This document shows, piece after piece, positions 1 through 5,080 of a DNA stretch of 5,124 bases. The notes beneath the pieces were generated by a model, which was not told the origin of the DNA, searched no databases, and saw only the letters and a list, made by a program, of their open reading frames with translations. The stretch covers positions 1 to 5,124 of the forward strand of contig JAHZBA010000070.1 of NCBI GenBank assembly GCA_019423635.1, in the 5' to 3' direction. Each line of letters opens with the position of its first letter. Position 1 is the stretch's first letter. Origin of the DNA: Clostridiales bacterium. Its GTDB lineage: Bacteria > Bacillota > Clostridia > Oscillospirales > Oscillospiraceae. The position numbers and the translations under genes are program-made.

Positions 1-5
1 GTTTC

Positions 6-40
6 TCCGCCGCGAGTCCAGCGAAGCGAGTCGCGGTGGA
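6..40. repeat. Imperfect inverted repeat (hairpin), left edge
   Basis: Bases 6-15 can pair with 31-40. Nine of the ten pairs are Watson-Crick and one is G9.T37, around a 15-base loop. There is no T-tract on either side that would make it an intrinsic terminator. It sits immediately left of the larger hairpin at 47-110, so the two together make the first 110 bases a densely structured non-coding block. No gene fits here: the reading frame that crosses it also crosses the tRNA. Whether it is the 3' UTR of a gene left of the window or part of a dispersed repeat cannot be decided from this sequence. Confidence 0.5.
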
Positions 41-46
41 AAGCGA

Positions 47-110
47 AGAAATTCCTACCATAGTGCAGTTTTCGCCGCAAGGCGGAAACGGAACGGTGGT
101 AGGAATTTCT
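47..110 (+). repeat. Long imperfect palindrome, REP/MITE-like hairpin
   Basis: The outer arms 47-60 and 97-110 are perfect 14-bp inverted repeats (AGAAATTCCTACCA and its complement). An inner stem pairs 68-76 with 81-89 around the tetraloop GCAA (77-80), a GNRA loop when read as plus-strand RNA. The middle segment (61-67 against 90-96) also pairs partly, giving about 30 positions of nearly continuous helix. The departures from Watson-Crick pairing are G.U (61/96, 72/85) or G.A (62/95, 65/92, 67/90) on the plus strand. On the minus strand they would be A.C and C.T clashes, so plus-strand RNA is the better folder. No target-site duplication is evident at 44-46 versus 111-113. It lies 5 bp beyond the 3' end of the minus-strand tRNA and may affect termination there, but it lacks a clean U-tract on that strand. 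Confidence 0.6.
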
Positions 111-114
111 GAGC

Positions 115-199
115 TGGTACGCCCGAGGGGACTTGAACCCCTACCCGTTTCCGGAATGGAACCTAAATCCATCGTGTCTGCCAATTTCACCACGGGCGC
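115..199 (-). tRNA. tRNA-Leu, anticodon UAG (codon CUA)
   Basis: Read on the minus strand, this 85-base segment folds as a complete class II tRNA. It has a 7-bp acceptor stem (GCGCCCG with CGGGCGT, the first pair being G.U), a D arm with GTG/CAC stem, and a 5-bp anticodon stem (ATGGA/TCCAT). The loop is TTTAGGT, which puts UAG in the anticodon (bases 163-165 on the plus strand). A 13-base extra arm with a CCG-GAAA-CGG hairpin follows, then a T arm AGGGG-TTCAAGT-CCCCT, discriminator A and a genome-encoded CCA. The long extra arm and discriminator A are the hallmarks of tRNA-Leu in bacteria. It is transcribed divergently from the kinase gene, from a promoter about 26 bases upstream of the mature 5' end. 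Confidence 0.96.
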
Positions 200-231
200 G
201 TGTCAGACGGCGGCGCGGACCGCCTGCGCTC

Positions 232-260
232 AGTATACCATATCTCTGCCCCTTGAACAA
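232..260 (-). promoter_or_regulatory. Sigma-A promoter for tRNA-Leu
   Basis: On the minus strand, -35 TTGTTC (260-255) and -10 TATACT (237-232) are separated by exactly 17 bp. The -10 matches consensus at 5 of 6 positions and the -35 at 3 of 6. Predicted initiation near base 225 leaves a leader of roughly 26 bases before the mature tRNA 5' end at 199, a plausible RNase P substrate. The -35 box overlaps that of the divergent kinase promoter. Confidence 0.6.
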
Positions 261-281
261 CCGGAAAATTTGCAGTACAAT
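253..281 (+). promoter_or_regulatory. Sigma-A promoter for the pyridoxal kinase gene
   Basis: The -35 TTGAAC (253-258) and -10 TACAAT (276-281) are separated by 17 bp. The -10 has 5 of 6 consensus bases and the -35 has the strongest four (TTGA). Initiation near 288 would give a 5' UTR of about 25 bases that ends in the GAGG ribosome binding site (304-307). There is no room for a riboswitch in the leader. Confidence 0.65.
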
Positions 282-313
282 AAAACCGATTCTATGACGA
301 GACGAGGTGCCCC

Positions 314-1162
314 ATGATGACTCCCCGCGTTGCCGCCATCCATGATCTCTCCGGCTTCGGCCGCTGCTCGCTGACCGTGGCCCTCCCCATTCTCTCCGTG
401 ATGGGCGTCCAGTGCTGCCCGCTGTCCACCGCCTTCCTCTCCACCCATACCGGCGGATTCCGGAACTTCACCTTTCTGGATATGACCGATGAGATGCCGA
501 AAGTCGCCGCCCACTGGAGGGAGCTGGGCCTGGAGTTCCAGGCCATCTACAGCGGCTTTCTGGGCAGCGCCCGGCAGATTGACGTGGTGGGCGATTTTAT
601 CCGGGATTTCCGGAAGCGGGACACCGCCGTGATTGTAGATCCGGTGATGGGGGACCACGGCCAGGTCTATCAGACTTACACCCCCGCCATGTGTGAGGGG
701 ATGGTCCGTCTGGCGGAGCAGGCGGACATCATCACGCCAAATCTGACGGAGGCCGCCCTGCTGCTGGGGGTGCCTTACGAGGCCTTGCCCTCCGGGGAGG
801 TGGGCTGCCGGGAGATTGCAGAGCGGCTGAGCCTGGGAGGCCGCCGCTCCGTGGTGCTGACCGGGGTCTCCGCCGCGCCGGACCTCACCGGCGCCGTGTG
901 CTTTGATGCCGGTACGGGCCGCCTGGAGACCCTCCAGACCCGCCGGGTGCCCCGGGAGTTCCACGGCACCGGCGATGTCTTCGCCAGCGTCCTCACCGGC
1001 GGACTTGTAAAGGGGAAGTGCCTGCCGGACGCGGCCCGGCAGGCGGTGGAGTTCGTCCGCCTCTGCGGGGAGCGGACCGCCGCCCAGGACCTGCCGGTGC
1101 GGGAGGGCGTGGATTTTGAGCCGCTGCTGGGCCGGCTGGCCGAGGTGGCGGAGAGGGACTGA
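314..1162 (+). CDS. pdxY: Pyridoxal/pyridoxamine kinase (PdxY/PdxK type)
   Basis: This 282-residue cytosolic enzyme of the ribokinase superfamily should phosphorylate pyridoxal, pyridoxamine or pyridoxine with ATP to salvage vitamin B6. The N-terminal HDLSGFGRCSL (10-20) is the substrate-binding signature of the PdxY/PdxK group. DPVMGDHG (109-116) and TPNLTEA (141-147) are the conserved nucleotide/Mg regions. GTGD (218-221) provides the anion hole and the catalytic base Asp221. Length is typical (E. coli PdxY is 287). GAGG at 304-307 lies 6 bases before ATG314 and 9 before ATG317, so either Met could start; the first is used here. It has its own promoter, and the next gene has a separate promoter, so it appears monocistronic. 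In Clostridia such proteins are usually annotated pyridoxamine kinase. PdxY versus PdxK cannot be settled from motifs, and a ThiD-like pyrimidine kinase is less likely given the N-terminal motif. Confidence 0.9.
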   Translation: MMTPRVAAIHDLSGFGRCSLTVALPILSVMGVQCCPLSTAFLSTHTGGFRNFTFLDMTDEMPKVAAHWRELGLEFQAIYSGFLGSARQIDVVGDFIRDFRKRDTAVIVDPVMGDHGQVYQTYTPAMCEGMVRLAEQADIITPNLTEAALLLGVPYEALPSGEVGCREIAERLSLGGRRSVVLTGVSAAPDLTGAVCFDAGTGRLETLQTRRVPREFHGTGDVFASVLTGGLVKGKCLPDAARQAVEFVRLCGERTAAQDLPVREGVDFEPLLGRLAEVAERD

Positions 1163-1170
1163 CCGGGGGC

Positions 1171-1195
1171 CGGCGGACGCCGTTTTCCCGTTTTT
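1171..1195 (+). terminator. Weak candidate terminator after the kinase gene
   Basis: Eight bases after the kinase stop codon, CGGC (1171-1174) can pair with GCCG (1179-1182) across a GGAC loop. An interrupted T-tract follows (TTTT at 1183-1186 and TTTTT at 1191-1195). The stem is only 4 bp and the T-run is broken by CCCG, so termination would be inefficient. It is the only candidate between the two plus-strand genes. Confidence 0.3.
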
Positions 1196-1225
1196 CGACT
1201 CTGCGAAAAAATTCACATTTTTTGC

Positions 1226-1256
1226 TTGACCTTCCCCCTTGTGGAAGGTGTATGCT
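1226..1256 (+). promoter_or_regulatory. MerR-family-type promoter and operator (19-bp spacer)
   Basis: The -35 TTGACC (1226-1231) and -10 TATGCT (1251-1256) are 19 bp apart, longer than the 17 bp RNA polymerase prefers and characteristic of promoters that MerR-family activators untwist. The spacer carries a perfect dyad: ACCTTCC (1229-1235), seven bases, GGAAGGT (1243-1249). From memory, this architecture and these half-sites match the CueR/HMRTR class (for example the E. coli copA promoter), but many other clostridial MerR regulators use similar sites. An A/T-rich tract at 1205-1223 abuts the -35 and could act as an UP element. Initiation near 1263 gives a UTR of about 50 bases to the serine hydrolase start. 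No MerR gene lies in the window, so the regulator and its inducer are unknown. Confidence 0.75.
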
Positions 1257-1277
1257 GAGTCTGCCAATACGGAAATG

Positions 1278-1294
1278 CCCCGGCGGCGCCGGGG
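1278..1294 (+). other. GC-rich hairpin in the leader of the serine hydrolase mRNA
   Basis: CCCCGGC (1278-1284) pairs perfectly with GCCGGGG (1288-1294) around a three-base loop. The hairpin lies within the predicted 5' UTR and ends 4 bases before the AAAGGA ribosome binding site (1299-1304). With no T-tract it is not a terminator. It could stabilise the 5' end or modulate ribosome access. Confidence 0.45.
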
Positions 1295-1311
1295 CGGGAA
1301 AGGAACGGAAC

Positions 1312-3381
1312 ATGAGACAGCGAACATTCGGCGCCCTGCTGCTGGCCCTGGCCCTGTGCCTGAGCCTCTCGGTCCCCGCCCTGGCGGCGGAGCCGTCCAA
1401 AAATTTTCATGACGCGGCCAAGGATGCCGCATCCGCGGCGAAGACCTATGGAAACGCCCTGCATGTCAGCTGGGCGGTGTGGCAGGACGGGAAGATCCTC
1501 ACCAACGGCACCCTGGCCACCCCCCAGAACCCGGACGCCGGCAATCTGGAGCAGCTGGGGGCCATGGGCGGCCGGCTCTACTGCGCGGGCTCTGTCAGCA
1601 AGATCTATACCACCGTGGCGGTGATGCAGCTGGCGGAGAAGGGGAAGCTCTCCCTGGACGCTCCGGTGACGCGCTACCTGCCGGAGTTCAAAATGGCAGA
1701 TGAGCGGTATCAGCAGATCACCGTGCGGATGCTGCTGAATCACTCCTCCGGCCTCATGGGCTCCTCCATGGGCAGCGGGCTGCTGTTTGACGACCCCAGC
1801 GAGATCGCAACGGACACCCTGCTCCAGCGCCTCAGCACCCAGCGGCTCAAGGCCGATCCCGGCGCCTACAGCGTCTACTGCAACGACGGCTTCACCCTGG
1901 CGGAGCTGGTGGTGGAGGCCGTCAGCGGGCAGGACTTCATGGAGTACGTCCGGGCCAATATCCTGACCCCCGCCGGGCTGAAGGAGACCTACGCCCCCGG
2001 GGACGGGTTCGGCGGCCTGGTCAACATCTACAACGGTCAGGATGTCCGCCCCCTGCCCATGGACTGCCTGGGCGTGGTGGGCACCGGCGGCCTCTACGCC
2101 ACGGCGGAGGATCTGGCCGCCTTCGGCGGCGCCCTCACCGGTACGAAGCTCTTGAAGCAGTCCTCCCTGGACGCCATGGCCCAGCCGGAATACGCCAGGG
2201 GCCTCTGGCCCAAAGAGGAGGCCCCGGACGCCCTGAGCTTCGGCCTGGGCTGGGACAGCGTGGCCTGGTTCCCCTTCCAGGAAAACGGCATCACCGCCCT
2301 GGTGAAGGGCGGCGACACCCAGTATTACCACGCGGGGCTGGTGGTGCTTCCGGAGTACCACATGGCCGCGGCGGTGCTGAGCTCCGGCGGCATGTCCACC
2401 TATAACGAACTGGCCGCCACCCAGATGCTGATCGCCGCCCTGCGGGAGCAGGGGGTCACCGTGGACGAGACCGCCCCCGCCCTTCCCGCGGCCAAGCCCG
2501 CCGCCATGCCAAAAGACCTCCTGGCCAACGCCGGGTACTACGGCTCCCTGCTGCCCTATCAGGTGGAGCTCACGGCGGAGGGCCAGCTGACCATGCGCTA
2601 TCTCGGCATGGAGGTTCCGCCCCAGACCTTTACCTATCACGACGACGGCACCTTCCGGGACCAGACCGGCACGGCATATCTCAAATTCGTGAAGGAGACC
2701 AACGGCCAGGTCTACCTCTACCAGCGGGCCTTTACCGCCATCCCCGGCCTGGGGGGTCTGGGGACCTCCAACTACGCCGCCGTCAAGCTGCCGGAGAACA
2801 GGATCTCCCCGGAGCTCCAGAAGACCTGGGACGAGTTTCTCAGCGGCACCAGCATCCTGCCCATGAACGAGCGCTACAGCTCCCAGGTCTACCTGGCCCT
2901 GGCCGCTGCCGCCCAGGAGGAGAGCTCCTCCGCCGGCATCCCCGGCTACGCCGGGACACTGCGGATTGTGGATGAGACCCACGCCCAATATGTTGTCCAA
3001 ATCCCCGGCAACGTGGGCCGGGACGGCTATGATCTGGAGCTCCGGAGGGACGACAAGGGCACCCTCTGGATGATGCAGTCCAACGGGGCCGTGTACATGG
3101 AGGAGTCCGCCGCGCCCACTCTCTCCACGGGGAGCGGCTCTGCCCGCTGCACCATCCAGCCCGACGGCTGCGCCCGCTGGTACAAGGTGGGGCCGGCGGC
3201 CGCCGGAAAGACCATGACGGTTCAGCTGCCGGAGAACGCCGGCTTCTGGGTCTACGACAAGGACTTTCAGGTCACCGCCTCCTCCGTCCTCTGGGACGAT
3301 GCTTCCGGGAAGCTGCCGGAGGGCGGCATGGTGGTCTTCGCCGGCGACCCCGGCGCCCGGTTCCAGCTGACCTTCCGGTAA
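1312..3381 (+). CDS. Exported serine hydrolase, beta-lactamase (class C/DD-peptidase) fold
   Basis: This 689-residue protein has a Sec signal peptide: Arg2/Arg4, a hydrophobic core at 6-21, and an A-L-A signal peptidase I site at 23-25. It is not a lipoprotein, because the Cys16 context lacks a small -1 residue. The catalytic domain (about 30-375) carries all three motifs of the family: S94-V-S-K97 (nucleophile and general base), Y189-C-N191, and H340-A-G342 in place of the KTG triad, as in esterase/DD-peptidase-like members. A linker near 380-398 precedes two beta-rich lobes starting with similar GYYGSL (408) and GYAGTL (545) elements. The start is set by AAAGGA 7 bases upstream and by the signal peptide. 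A longer TTG-started frame from 1222 would lie across the promoter and is rejected. The substrate is unknown: muropeptides, D-amino acid peptides or esters are all possible. A dedicated terminator and MerR-type promoter make it a single-gene unit. Confidence 0.88.
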   Translation: MRQRTFGALLLALALCLSLSVPALAAEPSKNFHDAAKDAASAAKTYGNALHVSWAVWQDGKILTNGTLATPQNPDAGNLEQLGAMGGRLYCAGSVSKIYTTVAVMQLAEKGKLSLDAPVTRYLPEFKMADERYQQITVRMLLNHSSGLMGSSMGSGLLFDDPSEIATDTLLQRLSTQRLKADPGAYSVYCNDGFTLAELVVEAVSGQDFMEYVRANILTPAGLKETYAPGDGFGGLVNIYNGQDVRPLPMDCLGVVGTGGLYATAEDLAAFGGALTGTKLLKQSSLDAMAQPEYARGLWPKEEAPDALSFGLGWDSVAWFPFQENGITALVKGGDTQYYHAGLVVLPEYHMAAAVLSSGGMSTYNELAATQMLIAALREQGVTVDETAPALPAAKPAAMPKDLLANAGYYGSLLPYQVELTAEGQLTMRYLGMEVPPQTFTYHDDGTFRDQTGTAYLKFVKETNGQVYLYQRAFTAIPGLGGLGTSNYAAVKLPENRISPELQKTWDEFLSGTSILPMNERYSSQVYLALAAAAQEESSSAGIPGYAGTLRIVDETHAQYVVQIPGNVGRDGYDLELRRDDKGTLWMMQSNGAVYMEESAAPTLSTGSGSARCTIQPDGCARWYKVGPAAAGKTMTVQLPENAGFWVYDKDFQVTASSVLWDDASGKLPEGGMVVFAGDPGARFQLTFR

Positions 3382-3384
3382 TCG

Positions 3385-3423
3385 AACACCGCCGCTGTGG
3401 GTTCCCACAGCGGCGGTGTTTTT
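3385..3423 (+). terminator. Strong intrinsic terminator of the serine hydrolase gene
   Basis: Three bases after the TAA stop, 3385-3401 and 3404-3420 form a perfect 17-bp inverted repeat whose distal end runs into TTTTT (3419-3423). This is a canonical Rho-independent terminator for the plus strand. It lies 8 bp from the stop codon of the convergent minus-strand operon. The same hairpin would form in that transcript but would lack a U-tract, so strong bidirectional action is not evident. Confidence 0.93.
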
Positions 3424-3430
3424 CGGCGCC

Positions 3431-3601
3431 TCAGCTCATCAGCCGGTCCACGCAGGCCCGCATCTCCTGCTTGGACTGGGCGGAGCGGGCGGCGTCAATG
3501 ACGGCCTGGCGCTCCGCCTCCGGCAGGGCGGCGAAGCGCTCCATGGCCTCCGGGCGCTGGGACAGGGCGAAGCCCAAACCCAGGGGAAGATCCTGATCCA
3601 T
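3431..3601 (-). CDS. Small conserved-looking hypothetical protein, 56 aa
   Basis: The start ATG (3601-3599) is preceded by GAGGTGA (3613-3607), 5 bases away and among the best ribosome binding sites in the window. This argues that it is a real gene despite its size. The 56-residue product has no signal peptide or membrane segment. It reads as a short Gly/Leu-rich N-terminus followed by two amphipathic helices rich in Ala, Glu, Gln and Arg (about 16-36 and 40-55). The pattern RPEAMERFAALPEAERQAV resembles small uncharacterised proteins common in Oscillospiraceae genomes, but I cannot name a family. It follows the stalk-domain gene by 41 bases on the same strand and is probably its operon partner, with an additional possible promoter at that gene's stop codon. 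The frame continues open upstream to 3841, but that extension overlaps the stalk gene and is a shadow. Confidence 0.75.
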   Translation of the reverse strand: MDQDLPLGLGFALSQRPEAMERFAALPEAERQAVIDAARSAQSKQEMRACVDRLMS

Positions 3602-3641
3602 CGTACTCACCTCGCCCCCAGTCTGCCCCGGCAGGGCGGGG

Positions 3642-3647
3642 ATTATA
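3642..3647 (-). promoter_or_regulatory. Perfect -10 box (TATAAT) overlapping the stalk gene stop codon
   Basis: On the minus strand TATAAT (3647-3642) spans the GTA-TAA end of the stalk-domain gene. Initiation near 3635 would place the 56-residue gene's ribosome binding site about 22 bases downstream. The region 16-18 bp upstream has only a poor -35 (around CTGAAC or TCTGAA) and no TGn extension, so this is tentative. Confidence 0.3.
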
Positions 3648-4644
3648 CGCCCCGGAAATACAGGTTCAGAAGGTACGCCAGATCGTCGGCGGGCAGGTAG
3701 GTCACGCCCTGGTCGATGACGCAGCCGCCCAGCAGGCCGTGCTCGTCCTCCGCCGTCTTTGCCACGTCGCTGCCGGGCAGGACGGAGAAGAGCTCCGTGC
3801 CGTTGTTCTCGTACACCACGGCGCCCTTGCCGCTGACCCACTTCACCTCATAGCCGGCGGCCTCCGCCGTGGCCCGCAGGGGCAGGTACAGCCGCTCCAG
3901 ATCCTCATTCCTGAGCATCCGGCCCTGGACCTTCAGCGCCTCGCCGTTGAGACGGACCGTGCCGCTCACCTCGGCCTCCAGATAGCCCCGGTAGGCATAG
4001 GGCAGCAGCAGGACCTTCTCCACCTTGCCGTCCTTGTCCTTCCACACCAGGGCCTGGGAGCCGGGGACCAGATCGTCCACTGTGACGATGTTTTTCGTCA
4101 GCCAGGGGCTGATCTTGGCGGCCACGGGCACCGTCAGCTCCTGACCGCCGGCGGCTTTCAGCTTCACCTCGGTCCGCTCCGGGGCGGGGTAGATGGCAAT
4201 GGTGGCCGTGGGGACGATCTCCGTGATCTCATAGTACTCCGGCACCCGGTAGTCCGCCGGAATGTTGCCCACCACCACGACGGCGGAGGCCTGGGGAGGC
4301 AGGCTCATGGTCATGGCGGGGCCCACCCAGGCGTAGAGGGTGTCTCCGTCTTTGACCTTGCTCATATCCATGGGCAGGCCGGACACGGCGTCCACGCAGG
4401 GGGTGCCCTCCGGCAGGTGGACGACCACCTCGGAGTTGGCGGCGTCCTTGTCGCTGTTGGCAATCAGCAGCGAGCCGCTCTCCAGCTTCGTCACCTTGCC
4501 CCAGACCCGGACCGGGGCCAGGGGCTCCACGGGGGCGGCATCCGGCGCGGGGGAGATCAGGGGGGTGTTGGCCGCCAGGGCGGGCAGGGAGAGGAGCACT
4601 GCGGCGCACAGGGCCAGGGACATAATTTTGACAGCATGTTTCAT
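3643..4644 (-). CDS. Secreted stalk-domain protein (copper amine oxidase N-terminal-like domain)
   Basis: The 333-residue product begins with a Sec signal peptide (Lys2/Lys6, hydrophobic 8-20, A-L-A at 22-24) and a Pro/Ala-rich linker (26-45). Two beta-rich, OB-like modules follow (about 46-135 and 140-240), the first opening with the RVWGKVTKLESGSLLIAN pattern seen in clostridial secreted proteins. The C-terminal 241-333 fits the stalk domain of the copper amine oxidase N-terminal family (PF07833-like): YLPLRATAEAAGYEVKW (253-269), a VVYENNGTELFSV strand pair, and the closing VTYLPADDLAYLL (314-326). Despite the family name, this domain is a structural or adhesive module and no copper ligands or oxidase domain are present. 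It is probably at the cell surface. AAAGGA (4659-4654), 9 bases upstream, supports the start. No transmembrane anchor is seen. Confidence 0.85.
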   Translation of the reverse strand: MKHAVKIMSLALCAAVLLSLPALAANTPLISPAPDAAPVEPLAPVRVWGKVTKLESGSLLIANSDKDAANSEVVVHLPEGTPCVDAVSGLPMDMSKVKDGDTLYAWVGPAMTMSLPPQASAVVVVGNIPADYRVPEYYEITEIVPTATIAIYPAPERTEVKLKAAGGQELTVPVAAKISPWLTKNIVTVDDLVPGSQALVWKDKDGKVEKVLLLPYAYRGYLEAEVSGTVRLNGEALKVQGRMLRNEDLERLYLPLRATAEAAGYEVKWVSGKGAVVYENNGTELFSVLPGSDVAKTAEDEHGLLGGCVIDQGVTYLPADDLAYLLNLYFRGV

Positions 4645-4720
4645 GGGAATTCATCCTTTCTTCTTTCTGTTCCACCTGTTGGACGGCAGGCGGCGGCAAA
4701 AAGTTCCCGCCCGCAGAAAA

Positions 4721-4749
4721 ATTTTATCACAGCTCCGGAAGTGTGTCCA
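4721..4749 (-). promoter_or_regulatory. Sigma-A promoter for the stalk-domain gene
   Basis: On the minus strand TGGACA (4749-4744) and TAAAAT (4726-4721) are separated by 17 bp, each with 5 of 6 consensus matches. The -35 lies inside the last codons of the upstream 93-residue gene and the -10 begins directly after its TGA stop. Initiation near 4714 leaves a 5' UTR of about 70 bases, so the stalk gene need not depend on read-through. Confidence 0.55.
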
Positions 4750-5008
4750 GCCCGCCCAGCTCCAGCCCCATCTGGAGGCCCAGGAAAAACTGATACTCGC
4801 CCCGGAGCTCGCCCAGCAGGCTCTCCGCATCCAAAAGGTCACCGACGGCCCGGGTCAGGGCCCGGTTATGGCGGTGGGTCCGGAGAAAGGTGTCCCACTG
4901 GGTCTGGCGGCTCTGCGTGCGGAGGATCAGCTCCGGGTCCCTGGCGGTGTGCTGGGTCAGGAGGCGCCAGGCCAGGGCTGACAGGGCTTTTTGAGTTGGA
5001 TTCAGCAT
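4727..5008 (-). CDS. Hypothetical small helical protein, 93 aa
   Basis: The 93-residue product is not recognised. It is preceded by AAAGGAG (5022-5016), 7 bases from ATG, which supports a real gene. There is no signal peptide or membrane segment. The composition (Leu, Arg, Glu, Gln, Thr) and heptad-like spacing suggest mostly alpha-helix, with helices at about 4-20, 24-60 and 64-86. The C-terminal EYQFFLGLQMGLELGGL (71-87) resembles the Phe-x-x-Gly-x-x-x-Gly ending of several small clostridial proteins of unknown function; this is an impression, not a family match. Its stop lies 82 bases before the stalk gene start on the same strand, and a promoter for that gene overlaps its end. Upstream is a structured leader (5040-5079). 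No function can be assigned. Confidence 0.7.
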   Translation of the reverse strand: MLNPTQKALSALAWRLLTQHTARDPELILRTQSRQTQWDTFLRTHRHNRALTRAVGDLLDAESLLGELRGEYQFFLGLQMGLELGGLDTLPEL

Positions 5009-5039
5009 GGGGATGCTCCTTTCTGGTTTGCTGACGCAA

Positions 5040-5079
5040 GGGGGGGTCAGCTATGATGATAGCTTGCATTGCACCCCCC
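5040..5079. other. G-run/C-run nested hairpin upstream of the 93-aa gene
   Basis: Seven G (5040-5046) face six C (5074-5079), with a further T5047-A5073 pair. They enclose an inner hairpin AGCTAT (5049-5054)/ATAGCT (5059-5064) with a GATG loop. Read on the plus strand, the hairpin is followed by ATTTTCTCTTTTT, so it could terminate plus-strand (antisense) transcription. Read on the minus strand, it would be a structured leader about 17 bases before the ribosome binding site of the 93-residue gene. I see no convincing promoter here: TATCAT at 5061-5056 lacks a -35. Confidence 0.45.
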
Positions 5080-5080
5080 A

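Noticed and set aside
47..110. A CRISPR repeat or integron-type attachment site
   Set aside because: There is a single copy with no spacers and no cas or integrase gene. The tRNA adjacent to it is intact, with no duplicated 3' end to suggest an integrated element.
36..317. A 93-residue plus-strand frame at the left edge
   Set aside because: It crosses the hairpin repeat, the whole tRNA-Leu on the opposite strand and the divergent promoters.
1222..1311. An N-terminal extension of the serine hydrolase starting at TTG 1222
   Set aside because: The extension covers the -35, operator and -10 and has no ribosome binding site. The ATG at 1312 has AAAGGA 7 bases upstream and opens a proper signal peptide.
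1312..3381. A true antibiotic-resistance beta-lactamase
   Set aside because: The catalytic motifs only place it in the wider serine hydrolase/penicillin-binding superfamily. HAG replaces KTG and the large C-terminal lobes are unlike secreted class C beta-lactamases.
1213..3408. A 731-residue open frame on the minus strand opposite the serine hydrolase
   Set aside because: It mirrors a GC-rich coding gene, has Gly/His/Val-rich composition without any recognisable motif, and runs across the promoter and terminator of the real gene.
3643..4644. A copper enzyme, linking the stalk protein to the CueR-like operator at 1226-1256
   Set aside because: The stalk domain's family name is historical. 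No copper ligands or oxidase domain are visible, and the operator controls a different gene on the other strand.
3739..5034. A 431-residue plus-strand frame opposite the stalk-domain and 93-residue genes
   Set aside because: It is His/Gly/Arg-rich shadow coding that crosses two genes and their promoter, with no matching family.
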